This document shows positions 25,751-34,379 of a DNA stretch of 64,000 bases, in pieces (within the stretch, counting starts at the first letter, position 1; every line of letters starts with the position of its first letter). This DNA is from Pistricoccus aurantiacus (GTDB lineage: Bacteria; Pseudomonadota; Gammaproteobacteria; Pseudomonadales; Halomonadaceae), in assembly GCF_042682565.1 (NCBI RefSeq), contig NZ_JBHUIC010000001.1; one strand, given 5' to 3'. The notes beneath the pieces were generated by a model that was not told the origin of the DNA, ran no database searches, and was given only the letters and a program-made list of their open reading frames with translations. A program made the position numbers and the translations under genes.

Positions 25751-25771
25751 TGCAAGACGCTCTGCAAGACG
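25751..25771 (-). promoter_or_regulatory. Tandem 9-base direct repeats upstream of the promoter
   Basis: TGCAAGACG occurs twice with 12-base spacing (25751-25759, 25763-25771), centred roughly 85 bases upstream of the predicted transcription start. The related TGCAAGA and TGCAAAA occur again at 25411 and 25462. This arrangement is typical of an activator or response-regulator site, but no regulator gene is adjacent and the protein is unknown. Confidence 0.3.
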
Positions 25772-25846
25772 AAAGTTGAACTTTAACAACCTCGACAAAG
25801 GTCCGACACGGATAGCGCGCCGGAATTCCGGGATTCGAATAGAGTA

Positions 25847-25860
25847 TTGACCTGGATCAA
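25847..25860. promoter_or_regulatory. FNR/Anr-type binding site
   Basis: TTGACCTGGATCAA matches the FNR consensus TTGAT-N4-ATCAA at nine of ten defined positions. The only gene set it could lead is the molybdoenzyme operon, since the other neighbour ends here. It is about 170 bases upstream of the best promoter, so it may act on a second promoter nearer to it or from a distance. It implies expression under low oxygen. Confidence 0.55.
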
Positions 25861-25915
25861 GCGGATCACAAGGAACCAGGTTCATTGGGGGCGGTGGCCA
25901 TGGCACGGGGATGGT

Positions 25916-25950
25916 GCCATCGGCTAGCGTCGGGGCCGACAGCCGATGGC
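25916..25950 (-). terminator. Strong GC-rich hairpin after the DUF7282 gene
   Basis: Perfect 10-base arms GCCATCGGCT and AGCCGATGGC enclose an inner perfect 5-base stem GTCGG/CCGAC with a two-base loop. It starts 15 bases after the stop of the secreted-protein gene. No T-run follows, so classic intrinsic termination is uncertain; it may mark a transcript end or be a protein site. Confidence 0.45.
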
Positions 25951-25964
25951 TTGGGACCAGATCG

Positions 25965-26408
25965 TCAGTGGTCGCCGGTCCAGCTGACCTGGAAGGATTT
26001 CATGAATGGCTTGCCGTCCACCATGACGGGTTTATCCACGTCGGTGTTGTCCGGGCCGAACTCGTACTTACCGATCTCGCCGGTGTCTTCGTGGAGCATG
26101 ACGAAGATCTTTTCGCCGGAGTCCAGGTCTCTATCCAGTACAATTCCGACACGCTCCTGAGACCCTTTTTTTATCTGGGTGTGACCGATGGATTCCGGTG
26201 CTATGGGATTGCCCTCGTCGTCCGCCTCGTGGGCCACCACGAAACCGTCCACATTCGATACAACCTTGTCTATGGTGATGTCTCCACCGGGATGCTGAAG
26301 CGGGATTTCCATGCTCGGCGCATTGTTTTCATCTGCGATAGCCGTTCCCGTAGCGGCCAATGTCAGAGCCGCCAATAAAGCGAGACTGTAGCTTTTCGTT
26401 TTCATCAT
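25965..26408 (-). CDS. Secreted DUF7282-type protein
   Basis: This small protein of 147 residues has a Sec signal peptide (residues ~1-25, ending TGTAIA) and an acidic mature domain. The mature part fits DUF7282, a beta-rich extracellular domain common in haloarchaea and halophilic bacteria, with the pattern VVSNVDGFVVAHEADDEGNPI followed by a GIVLDRDLDSGEKIFVMLHEDTGEIGKYEFG segment. The role is unknown. It lies upstream of the molybdoenzyme operon on the same strand but is separated from it by a hairpin and 640 bp. Confidence 0.75.
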   Translation of the reverse strand: MMKTKSYSLALLAALTLAATGTAIADENNAPSMEIPLQHPGGDITIDKVVSNVDGFVVAHEADDEGNPIAPESIGHTQIKKGSQERVGIVLDRDLDSGEKIFVMLHEDTGEIGKYEFGPDNTDVDKPVMVDGKPFMKSFQVSWTGDH

Positions 26409-26506
26409 TTCTCACTCCTTGTGAGCCATAGACTACTTTTCTATCATAGCGGAATCATTGATGACAGGCGTTGCCAAAAGCTGTGAAATCACCCTGGCGA
26501 AATATC

Positions 26507-26902
26507 ATGCGCGACAACGATTCCTATCAGCCAACCGCTGACTATCTGCCCGCCCCGATCAACCCGCAAGTCGCGGATTACGAGGCGCTTTATCAGGAGG
26601 ACAGCTTCTGGGCCAAGGTACGACGCTTCTCTCGTAAAAGCAGCCGCGCCGGCCTGGAAAATGCCTTGAAGCTTTACTACGCGGCGAAGGATCCCGCTAC
26701 GCCAGGCTGGGCGCGCAAGGTCATGTACTCGGCGCTGGGCTACTGGATTCTGCCGGTGGACGCGATTCCGGATCTGCTTCCCGCCGCCGGCTACACGGAC
26801 GATATCGGCGTGATGACCCTGGCCCTGGCCACCGTCGCCCTGCATATTACCGATGCCCACCAGCGCAAGGCCCGGGAAACTCTGAAACGCTGGTGGAAGT
26901 AG
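26507..26902 (+). CDS. YkvA family protein (DUF1232)
   Basis: This 131-residue protein contains the DUF1232 core, with two short hydrophobic segments around YSALGYWILPVDAIPDLLPAAGYTDD; the P-x-D-x-IPD-x-(L/I)P-x-(L/I)G-Y-x-DD pattern is diagnostic. The family is probably membrane-associated and its function is unknown. The ATG at 26507 is preferred over an upstream TTG, although neither has a strong ribosome binding site. It is divergent from the DUF7282 gene, 98 bases away. Confidence 0.85.
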   Translation: MRDNDSYQPTADYLPAPINPQVADYEALYQEDSFWAKVRRFSRKSSRAGLENALKLYYAAKDPATPGWARKVMYSALGYWILPVDAIPDLLPAAGYTDDIGVMTLALATVALHITDAHQRKARETLKRWWK

Positions 26903-27045
26903 ACGGCCATTCGCGCATCAGGGGAAACATTGGCCGACAGGGCACGCATAAGCTCTTACAATGCGATTATTTCTACTTGGCTCATCGCCTATTCTTGAAT
27001 AGGGCTGCCGGGTGCACTCGACGCATCGAACAACGAGGAGATCGC

Positions 27046-27942
27046 ATGATTCCCGCTTCCCTTCGCGAACTGCTGGATGGCACCCGAGGTCAGCGTCAGG
27101 CCCAGTGGGCGGGTCGACTCCTGTGGCTGGCCAACGAAACCTGGGGTGAGCTTGCGGTGTCGCTTCAGGGTGCGCAAATCCTTCATTTTCGACCCGGTGG
27201 ATCCGATGCGGAGGGTTGGCTGTGGGTAACGCCTACTCCGGCGCCGCTGCCCGGGGCGATTCGCGGCGGTATCCCCTTGTGCTGGCCCTGGTTCGCCGAC
27301 GAGCGCGGCGCGGACGAGTCGCCGGATCGCACCGGGCCATTTCATGGCACCGCGCGCAAGGCGGACTGGCGCCTGGACGCGGTGGACGAGCACGAGGAAG
27401 GCGTCGAGCTGCATCTGTCACCCTGCGAGCCGCTGCATTCGCAGCTCGCTCCCCGGGTCGTCATCCAGGCGAACGCCCAGCGCCTGCATCTGGAGTTGGT
27501 CACCGAACATGTCGGCACCACGCCCATCAAGCTGACCGGAGCCCTGCACAGCTATCTGGCGGTGGCAAACAGCGCCGATTGCCGCGTCGAAGGGCTCAAC
27601 GGGGCGCGCTATCTGGACAAGCGACACGGCTTCAGCGAAGGGGTCCAGCAAGGCGAGGTGGGGGTGCGCGGGGCCATCGATCGCATCTTTGAATCCAATC
27701 GCGAACTGGTGCTGGACGACGGCGAACGTCGTCTGCGCATCGCCAAGCAGGGCAGCGATTCCACGGTAGTCTGGCACCCCGGCGACGTCTTGCCGAAAGA
27801 TACGTCCGCTGATGCCGCGGCACACTTTCTCTGCGTAGAAGCCGCCTGCACCCGGCTCGATCCGGTATGGCTGGTGCCCGGGGCTCAGCATTTATTGGGC
27901 ACTACGCTATCCTGTGATACCCACCCCACCACGGAGCCCTGA
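27046..27942 (+). CDS. D-hexose-6-phosphate mutarotase (YeaD-like aldose 1-epimerase family)
   Basis: This enzyme interconverts alpha and beta anomers of hexose-6-phosphates. The ATG at 27046 is preceded by GAGGAG and gives 298 residues. Family features include RGGIPLCWPWF, HGTARKADW (catalytic His region), LTGALHSYL and the late HPGD and CVEAAC segments. The aldo/keto reductase gene starts two bases after its stop, so the two are cotranscribed. Confidence 0.9.
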   Translation: MIPASLRELLDGTRGQRQAQWAGRLLWLANETWGELAVSLQGAQILHFRPGGSDAEGWLWVTPTPAPLPGAIRGGIPLCWPWFADERGADESPDRTGPFHGTARKADWRLDAVDEHEEGVELHLSPCEPLHSQLAPRVVIQANAQRLHLELVTEHVGTTPIKLTGALHSYLAVANSADCRVEGLNGARYLDKRHGFSEGVQQGEVGVRGAIDRIFESNRELVLDDGERRLRIAKQGSDSTVVWHPGDVLPKDTSADAAAHFLCVEAACTRLDPVWLVPGAQHLLGTTLSCDTHPTTEP

Positions 27943-27944
27943 CG

Positions 27945-28820
27945 ATGATCGACGAGCCGCTGATCGACACGCCTTTTCTGCTCGGCATGATGCGCCTGCA
28001 CGAATACGAGGAACTGCATTCCCCCGGGGCGATGGCGGACTGGATCGAAGCCCGGCTGGATCAGGGGCTCAACTGGTTCGATCACGCGGATATCTATGGC
28101 GACGGTCAGGGCGAATCCTTGTTCGGCGATGCCATCAAGCTGCGCCCGGCGCTGCGCGCGCGTGTTCATGTGGTCAGCAAGGCGGGTATCATTCCCCCCC
28201 AGCGGGATCCTTCCGCGCTGTCCGTCAAGCATTACGACAGCTCACCGGGGCATTTGAGCGCTGCCATCGACAATGCGCTGAAACGCCTGGGCATCGAAAG
28301 GCTGGATCATTTCCTGCTGCATCGAGCGGACCCGCTGATGGACGCGGAGGCCACCGGTCGGATGCTGGATGACGCCATCGAAGCCGGCAAGATCGGCGCC
28401 GCCGGCGTCGCCAACTTCCTGCCGGAACAGTGGCGACGGCTGCAGGCGGCGATGCATCACCGCCTGGTGGGCCATCAGCTGAAGCTTTCCCTGGCCTATC
28501 CGGAACCGCTTTTCAACGGCCTGTTCGATGCCATGATCGGCGACGGCCAGCAGCCCATGGCCTGGTCGCCCCTGGGCGGGGGCGTGGTCTTCGAGGATGT
28601 GCTGGGGGAATCCCTGTCGCGGCTATCCGTGGATTTCGATACCAGTTCCGCCGGGCTCGCCCTGGCCTGGCTGCGTGGCCTGCCCGGTCGCCCGGTACCG
28701 GTGATGGGCACCCTGCGGGAAAGCCGTATCGATGAACTGCTGAGCGGTGCCTGCCTCGCCCTGGATCGCTCTACCTGGTTTGCTCTTTTGGAAGAGGCAC
28801 GCAGCCAGCGCGTGTTCTAG
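27945..28820 (+). CDS. Aldo/keto reductase family oxidoreductase (YdhF-like)
   Basis: This NADPH-dependent carbonyl reductase has a TIM-barrel fold. Its 291 residues show the catalytic set: the Asp/Tyr region FDHADIYGDG, Lys in HVVSKAGI and His in FLLHRADPLMD. The sequence resembles E. coli YdhF, whose physiological substrate is not established. Pairing with a sugar-phosphate mutarotase hints at a sugar aldehyde substrate (inference). It converges on opgH. Confidence 0.88.
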   Translation: MIDEPLIDTPFLLGMMRLHEYEELHSPGAMADWIEARLDQGLNWFDHADIYGDGQGESLFGDAIKLRPALRARVHVVSKAGIIPPQRDPSALSVKHYDSSPGHLSAAIDNALKRLGIERLDHFLLHRADPLMDAEATGRMLDDAIEAGKIGAAGVANFLPEQWRRLQAAMHHRLVGHQLKLSLAYPEPLFNGLFDAMIGDGQQPMAWSPLGGGVVFEDVLGESLSRLSVDFDTSSAGLALAWLRGLPGRPVPVMGTLRESRIDELLSGACLALDRSTWFALLEEARSQRVF

Positions 28821-28842
28821 ACGCGCCGTCCACGCGCCGCCG

Positions 28843-30798
28843 CTAGTCGCTGCTGTGCTCCACCTCCACGGGACGCGAGCCGCCCAATCCCCAGGGGGCG
28901 GACAGGGATTGGATGGGCATGTGCAGCGGATACTCTTTCTCCGGCAGCAGCATGTCTCGTCCGTCCTCGTCTTCTGGCGTGCCCTCAGCAAGCTGTCCCA
29001 AGGTCTGCTCGGGCTGGCGCTCCAGCGGCTGGCGCTCTAGCTCCGCCAGGTAATCCAATACCTTCGGCGGCGCGATTTCTGCGGGAATGCACAGCAGGCC
29101 GTGTCGCCGAAGCCAGTCGCCGGCGACGAGACTGCTGGTAAAACGCACCAGGGGAGCGGCGATGACCATGCCCAGCAGTACCGGCGAGAGCCACCAGAAG
29201 AACAGCGGCGCGTAAATGTAGCTGAGCGCGCCCCAGAGAAACCCCACCAGAGTAATGAAGGCGGTACGTCGCAGGGCCTCCCGCCAGGGAACCAGACGCC
29301 CTTCTCGAGCCTGGGAGCTCCAGGAAACCGTGCGACCCAGCAGCACGCTGAGCACGAACCAGGCGTGAAATGCCATCATCAAGGGCGCGATCAGGATGGA
29401 AAAGGCGATTTCCAGCGTGGCGCTCAGAAACAGCTTCACGCTGCCGCCGAACTCTCGCGGGCGCTGGAACAGGGCGATAACGAAACCCAGAAACTTGGGC
29501 AGCACCAGCAGCAGCACGGTAATCACCAGCAGCGAGGCAATCATCAGCACTCGGGATTGCGGCCACTCCGGAAACAGCTGATAGCCTTCGTTGAAGAATT
29601 CCACCGGCATGATGGCACGCCTCAGCGCGTCCACGGTGCTCAGCGCCAGCATGCACAGCCACAGCAGCGACGCCGCATAGGCCAGGGCGCCGAACACGAA
29701 ATGCAGACGATTGATCCAGTGCAGCCCGGAGGCGAACACCAGGCGCAGATGCTGCAGATTCCCCTGACACCAGCGCCGGTCGCGCTTGGCGAATTCGATC
29801 AGGTTGCTGGGCAAGCCCTCGTAGCTGTCCTCGATGCCGGCATGCAGGCGAACTCGCCAGCCGCCTCGGCGCAGCATGGCCGCCTCGACGAAGTCGTGGC
29901 TGAGGATATCGCCGCCCAAGGGCGGCTTGCCGGGCAAGGTAGGCAAGCCGCACTGCTCCGCGAAAGCCTTTACCCGGATGATGGCGTTGTGTCCCCAGTA
30001 GTTGGCGGTACCGCCTTGCCAGGCGCTCTGCCCCGCCGCCAGCATGGGGCTGTACAGGGTGGCGGCGAACTGCAGGAAACGCCCGAACAGGGTGCGCGAG
30101 CGTACCGGCAGCGGCACCGTCTGCAGCAGACCCAGCTGCGGGTCCGCCTGCATGGTGGCCGCCAGGCGCACCAGGGTACGCCCGCCCATCACGCTGTCCG
30201 CATCGATGATCACCATGCTTTCATAGCGCTTTCCCCAGCGGCGGCAGAAATCCGCCAGGTTGCCCACCTTGCGTCCGACATTGTTCTTGCGGTGGCGGTA
30301 GTAAAGCGTCAGATGTGGCGCCAGGCGACGACGCAGGGCCAGGGCGGCCCGGCGCTCTGCCTCGGCGATCTCGGGATCCGTGCTGTCGCTGAGCAGATAG
30401 ACATCGAAGGCCTCCGCCTTGCCGGTATCGATCAACGAGAGACAGGTCGCCTCGAGCCCGGCGATCACCCCGGCGGTATCCTCGTTGTACACCGGCATCA
30501 GCAACGCGATCGGGCGTGAGGTATCGAGATGCTCGGACAGGGGCTGCTCTCGCTTCAAAGACCAGGGGTCACGCTTGAAGGCGACCACCAGAAACCCGGC
30601 GATGCCGTTCCAGAACGACACCACCAGCCAGATGAACATGATCGCGAACAGCACCAGTATCGCCATTTCCGTCAGATTGAGGCCGTTGGCGCGTAGAATG
30701 TCGAACATCATGTAGACGCCCTGATAACTGCTCAGGGCTACCAGGATAAAAAAAACGACTTGGCGCAGTCTCAAAAAGCGTGGCCCTTGGGATTCCAT
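28843..30798 (-). CDS. opgH: Glucan glucosyltransferase H (osmoregulated periplasmic glucans)
   Basis: This is the inner-membrane family 2 glycosyltransferase that makes and exports the beta-1,2-glucan backbone from UDP-glucose. At 651 residues it lacks the ~200-residue N-terminal extension of E. coli OpgH. Visible catalytic motifs are IDADSVMGG (DxD-like) and RRWCQGNLQH (Q/RxxRW), with several membrane helices before and after. It overlaps the opgG 3' end by 28 bases, so the two are coupled. Confidence 0.93.
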   Translation of the reverse strand: MESQGPRFLRLRQVVFFILVALSSYQGVYMMFDILRANGLNLTEMAILVLFAIMFIWLVVSFWNGIAGFLVVAFKRDPWSLKREQPLSEHLDTSRPIALLMPVYNEDTAGVIAGLEATCLSLIDTGKAEAFDVYLLSDSTDPEIAEAERRAALALRRRLAPHLTLYYRHRKNNVGRKVGNLADFCRRWGKRYESMVIIDADSVMGGRTLVRLAATMQADPQLGLLQTVPLPVRSRTLFGRFLQFAATLYSPMLAAGQSAWQGGTANYWGHNAIIRVKAFAEQCGLPTLPGKPPLGGDILSHDFVEAAMLRRGGWRVRLHAGIEDSYEGLPSNLIEFAKRDRRWCQGNLQHLRLVFASGLHWINRLHFVFGALAYAASLLWLCMLALSTVDALRRAIMPVEFFNEGYQLFPEWPQSRVLMIASLLVITVLLLVLPKFLGFVIALFQRPREFGGSVKLFLSATLEIAFSILIAPLMMAFHAWFVLSVLLGRTVSWSSQAREGRLVPWREALRRTAFITLVGFLWGALSYIYAPLFFWWLSPVLLGMVIAAPLVRFTSSLVAGDWLRRHGLLCIPAEIAPPKVLDYLAELERQPLERQPEQTLGQLAEGTPEDEDGRDMLLPEKEYPLHMPIQSLSAPWGLGGSRPVEVEHSSD

Positions 30799-32489
30799 AA
30801 ATAGCTCCAGGTTTCCGATAACGGCTTGTCACGCAGGGACAGATGAAGCTGCATGTCCGCCACCTTGTCGCCTTCCGGCGCCAGCTTGAAAGAGGCGCGC
30901 CAGGTACGTTCGTCCGGCAGCTTGGTCACCTTGACCTGGCTGACTTCTCCGGTGGACGAGTTCAACCGTGCCTGCACCGGCTGGGAGGAATCGAGCCCCG
31001 CCAGCTCACCACCGCGAAAGTCCACGATGAAGTGACGCAGCGCCTCATGGGAAGGCTGATTCTGCCTGCCCGGCGTGGCGCCCCAGCCGCTGCGGGTTCT
31101 CATCACGCGAGCCACCTGCATGGCTCGAGGTTGGTTATCGAGCGTCGAGAGGCGATAGCGGAAGTAGCGGGTTTCACCCTTCTTGAGCGGCTTGTCGGGC
31201 ACCCAGTAGGCGGCGATATTGTCGTGAATCTCCGCCTTGGTGGGGATTTCGACAAGTTCCACGCCGCCTTCTTCCCAGTCGCCCTCCAGGGGCTCGACCC
31301 ACAGGCTGGGGCGACGATGATAATTGGCTTCCATATCCTGATAATGCTCGAAATTCCGATCTCGCTGCATCAGACCGAATCCCCGGGGAGATCGATCCCG
31401 CAGCTGGGTCACGTTGAGTTCGCGAGGATTGGAGAGCGGGCGCCAGATCCACTGGTCTTCGGCGGTGTGCACCAGCAGACCATCGGAATCGTGAACCTCC
31501 GGGCGAAAATCGTCCGGTTTCTTCACGCTGTTCTCGCCGTGCAGGAACATGCTGGTCAATGGCGCGGCGCCAAGCTTTTTGACATCCTGGCGAGCGAACA
31601 GGCGAGCCTGCACCTCGGCGACGGTGTTCTCGCCGATATCGAAATCGAAGCGATAGGCGCCGGTGACCGAAGGGCTATCCAGCAGTGCCATCAGGGTTAT
31701 CCGCGAGGCGTCCGGCGCCGGTTTCATCAGCCAGAAGGCGCGGAAGGCAGGAAACTCCTCACCTTCCGGGGTAGCGGTATTCACCGCCAGTCCGCGAGCG
31801 GAAAGGCCGTATATCTGACCGCGTCCAATGGGACGAAAATAGGAGGCGCCAAGGAAGGACACGACCTCGTCCTTGTAATCCGGCGTGTTGAGGGGATAGT
31901 GCAGGCGAAACCCCGCGAAACCTCGAGTGCTTGCGTTCTTTTCCCTCAGTGCCTGCTTGACACCCTGCGACTCGCCTTCGTAGCGGAACATGCGTGTATC
32001 GAAGGGCAATGGCTCAAGCCGATTGTCCTCGGCCAGGGTGATTTCCACCGGCACCTTGTACAAGAACCCTGGATGAAAGAACTGAACCTCGAAAAGTCCC
32101 GCGTCCTTCCACAGGGCCTGCTCCTGACGAAAGCGGATGTTGCGATAGTCGTCGTAGCTCATTTCGCGCAGGGCGACAGGCAGCGCCTCGTCCTGCGGGC
32201 GATAATCCTCGCCGGCAAGCGTCTGCGCCTTGTCGATCACGTGCTGATAGAGCCTGTCCGGCGTCCAGGGCTGATCGGCCACCTTGCCCGCCGCCGCCAC
32301 GCTGGCGGCTGACAGGGTGGGGATGGTCTTGTCTTCAGCAGCTTCGGCTGCCGTATTGCTATCCGGCGCGACGTTCTCGGGCAGGATATCCGCTATCGGC
32401 GCGGTATCGACAAACGCTTGCGGGGCAGCTTGCGCCAGGCTGATGCCTAGGCTCGCAGCCACCACGCCCAGGTAGTGCCAGAGAGTCAT
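30771..32489 (-). CDS. opgG: Periplasmic glucan biosynthesis protein G
   Basis: This periplasmic protein acts with OpgH in building or branching periplasmic glucans. It has 572 residues: a Sec signal (LGISLAQA, cleavage near 21), a linker of ~70 residues rich in Ala, Glu and Asp not found in E. coli OpgG, then the conserved beta-sandwich and Ig-like domains. Family motifs ASYFRPIGRGQIYGLSARGL, HDSDGLLVH and GFGLMQRDRNFEHYQD are intact. GAGGATTCATA precedes the start. A paralogue (opgD) begins at 62798. Confidence 0.93.
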   Translation of the reverse strand: MTLWHYLGVVAASLGISLAQAAPQAFVDTAPIADILPENVAPDSNTAAEAAEDKTIPTLSAASVAAAGKVADQPWTPDRLYQHVIDKAQTLAGEDYRPQDEALPVALREMSYDDYRNIRFRQEQALWKDAGLFEVQFFHPGFLYKVPVEITLAEDNRLEPLPFDTRMFRYEGESQGVKQALREKNASTRGFAGFRLHYPLNTPDYKDEVVSFLGASYFRPIGRGQIYGLSARGLAVNTATPEGEEFPAFRAFWLMKPAPDASRITLMALLDSPSVTGAYRFDFDIGENTVAEVQARLFARQDVKKLGAAPLTSMFLHGENSVKKPDDFRPEVHDSDGLLVHTAEDQWIWRPLSNPRELNVTQLRDRSPRGFGLMQRDRNFEHYQDMEANYHRRPSLWVEPLEGDWEEGGVELVEIPTKAEIHDNIAAYWVPDKPLKKGETRYFRYRLSTLDNQPRAMQVARVMRTRSGWGATPGRQNQPSHEALRHFIVDFRGGELAGLDSSQPVQARLNSSTGEVSQVKVTKLPDERTWRASFKLAPEGDKVADMQLHLSLRDKPLSETWSYLWNPKGHAF

Positions 32490-32704
32490 TATGAATCCTC
32501 ATCTACTGATCAATGTTCTTCCCTGCGCACGCTCGCGTTATTTTTCACGATTCGGTGCCATTACGAACCAGTATATAGAGGCCTATCTTTTATGTAGTGA
32601 CCAATCCTCGGGGTCCTTTCGGATCGGAAAATTGATTATCAGGTATTTATATTCCTCATTGGTCAACAAGGCGTCACTCCGAAAAAATCAGCGTGACCCC
32701 GGTT

Positions 32705-33064
32705 TCAGCCTTTGACCAGTGCCGTCACGGTGATTTCGATCTTGAGCTCTTCCGCGGGCAGGGACGCGCATACGCAGGTGCGCGCCGGCGCATGGCCTTC
32801 AGGTACCCAGGCATCCCAGATCTCGTTCATGGCCGCCACGTCGCCGCCATCCTTGAGATAGATGGTCGCCGACAGCAGATGCTCGCGATCCGAACCGATT
32901 TCCTCGAGCAGTGCGTCGACCCGCGCCAGCATGCTGTGGGTCTGCTCAACGATGTCTCCTTGGCGAGCCTCCGGGCCGGGCACCTGGCCGCACAGCCAGG
33001 CGACGCCGTTATGGATCACCGCGCGGCTCATGCGGGTCTTGGTGTCATGGCGCTGAATAGTCAT
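32705..33064 (-). CDS. RidA family protein (YjgF/YER057c/UK114)
   Basis: Proteins of this family hydrolyse reactive enamine/imine intermediates formed by PLP enzymes. The ATG at 33064 follows AAGGAG and gives 119 residues. The pattern LCGQVPG, ...TIYLKDGGDVAAMNEIWDAW and the Arg in PART-C-V are seen; the Arg is the usual substrate carboxylate contact, which supports an active deaminase. It ends a long minus-strand gene series; linkage to those genes may be fortuitous. Confidence 0.9.
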   Translation of the reverse strand: MTIQRHDTKTRMSRAVIHNGVAWLCGQVPGPEARQGDIVEQTHSMLARVDALLEEIGSDREHLLSATIYLKDGGDVAAMNEIWDAWVPEGHAPARTCVCASLPAEELKIEITVTALVKG

Positions 33065-33102
33065 GATCGATAACTCCTTGAATGTTATTGGTATAAAAAA
33101 TG

Positions 33103-33384
33103 CTAGAGCAGCTCCCGCGTGACTTTCGACACGCGGCCATCGACGGTGCGCTGTACCTTGTCCTCGATCTCGCTGCACAGCGACTCGACCTGGCGTAACG
33201 AAATGGCAACCACCACAAAGGACCATTCGCTGGTGTCGAGCCTGTCGCGCTCGGCGCTCTCGCAGACGGCTACCGCCGGGTTACGCCCGAAGCGTTCATG
33301 CATGCCCCCCATGCGCTGACGCTTTTCCTTCAGGGAGCCACACCCAGGCAGAGAAAATGTCAGGGTCAGGATGCCGATATGCAT
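33103..33384 (-). CDS. DUF503 family protein (YlxP-like)
   Basis: This is a 93-residue small basic protein. Its start MHIGILTLTFSLPGCGSLKEKRQ and the following FVVVAISLRQVESLCSEIEDKV fit DUF503, known mostly from Firmicutes (YlxP) and some proteobacteria. The fold is ferredoxin-like and the function is unknown. GGAGGAGACGAAT precedes the start. It lies between usp and ridA. Confidence 0.8.
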   Translation of the reverse strand: MHIGILTLTFSLPGCGSLKEKRQRMGGMHERFGRNPAVAVCESAERDRLDTSEWSFVVVAISLRQVESLCSEIEDKVQRTVDGRVSKVTRELL

Positions 33385-33436
33385 ATTCGTCTCCTCCGAT
33401 CGTCCGTCGAGGGCGATAAGCTCGATAGACTGACTG

Positions 33437-34291
33437 CTAGCGCAGTAACAATACCGGTATCGTGGTTCGACGCAACATGCTGGTGGTGGTACTGCCCACC
33501 AGAAGACGACGAATCCGCGAATGGCCGTAGGCGCCCATCACCAGCAGGTCGATGGCATGCTCCTGCTGGTAGGTATGCAGGGTCTTTTCCACCTCGCCGG
33601 CGCGAATCTCGCCGAAGGCTTCGATATTGGCGTTCCGCAAGGTATTCAGCGCCCATTCGAGCTGGGAACGGTTATCCGCGGTTTCCGCGCCGACGATCAC
33701 CACATGACAAGCAATTCCCTCGAACAGCGGACTTGCGGCGATCATCTCTACACCCTTGCGGGTGGTTTTGCTTCCGTCGAAGGCGATCATCACCGCGCTT
33801 GGCCGGGTAAACTGGTCCGGCACCATCAGGATCGGCCGATGCAGACTCCTGACCACCCGTTCCAGATTCGACCCCAGATGCTCGCTGGCCTTGTGAGCGG
33901 ATTCTCCCCGCTTGCCGATCACCAGCAGACGCATCTCCGGTTCGAGCTCCGTCAGGGTTTCCACCAGTTCGCCGTTGCGCTGACGAATCATCGGGTCACT
34001 GACGCCATCCTCGATAGCCTGAGCCTTGGCGGCTTCCAGCATCAGGCGTCCCTGCTCCTGAGCAATGCGCGCGCGTTTCTCGTCCAGGCTGGCCAGCTCC
34101 TCGAGCAGATGCTCCCGGGAACCCAGGCCGATATTGCCGGACAAGTCCGCTTCCGCGACCTGGGGGTGATTGTCCACCACGTGTAGGAAGGTCAGGGGCG
34201 CGTCCAGCGCCAGGCTGGCCCAGGCCGCGCAGTCGCATACCGTCTCGGAGAATCGGGAGCCGTCGATGGCGGCCATTACCTGTTCGGTCAT
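33437..34291 (-). CDS. Tandem universal stress protein
   Basis: Its 284 residues make two UspA domains (about 1-150 and 155-284). The second keeps the nucleotide-binding pattern GAYGHSRIRRLLVGSTT (G-x2-G-x9-G-S/T); the first has the weaker GKRGESAHKASEHLGSN. It is 88 bases after a SulP transporter gene on the same strand. SulP-Usp neighbours are common in gammaproteobacteria and suggest that the Usp senses ATP for transporter control (inference). Confidence 0.9.
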   Translation of the reverse strand: MTEQVMAAIDGSRFSETVCDCAAWASLALDAPLTFLHVVDNHPQVAEADLSGNIGLGSREHLLEELASLDEKRARIAQEQGRLMLEAAKAQAIEDGVSDPMIRQRNGELVETLTELEPEMRLLVIGKRGESAHKASEHLGSNLERVVRSLHRPILMVPDQFTRPSAVMIAFDGSKTTRKGVEMIAASPLFEGIACHVVIVGAETADNRSQLEWALNTLRNANIEAFGEIRAGEVEKTLHTYQQEHAIDLLVMGAYGHSRIRRLLVGSTTTSMLRRTTIPVLLLR

Positions 34292-34379
34292 ATCACTGTG
34301 TCCTGCTTGGCAAACTTCAAAAGCGTCGGATGTCTTCTAGCCTAGGGCCGGGCTGATGGGAAAGCCACCCCGGCCAGGC

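Larger units (their letters stand above)
25325..25964 (-). other. 640-bp leader of the molybdoenzyme operon
   Basis: No credible gene lies here. From upstream to downstream on the minus strand it holds a hairpin ending the DUF7282 gene, an FNR-type box, a pair of 9-base direct repeats, a TATAAT promoter and a set of A6-tract repeats 160-60 bases before the catalytic-subunit gene. If the promoter call is right, the 5' untranslated region is about 350 bases, long enough for RNA-level control. Confidence 0.6.
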
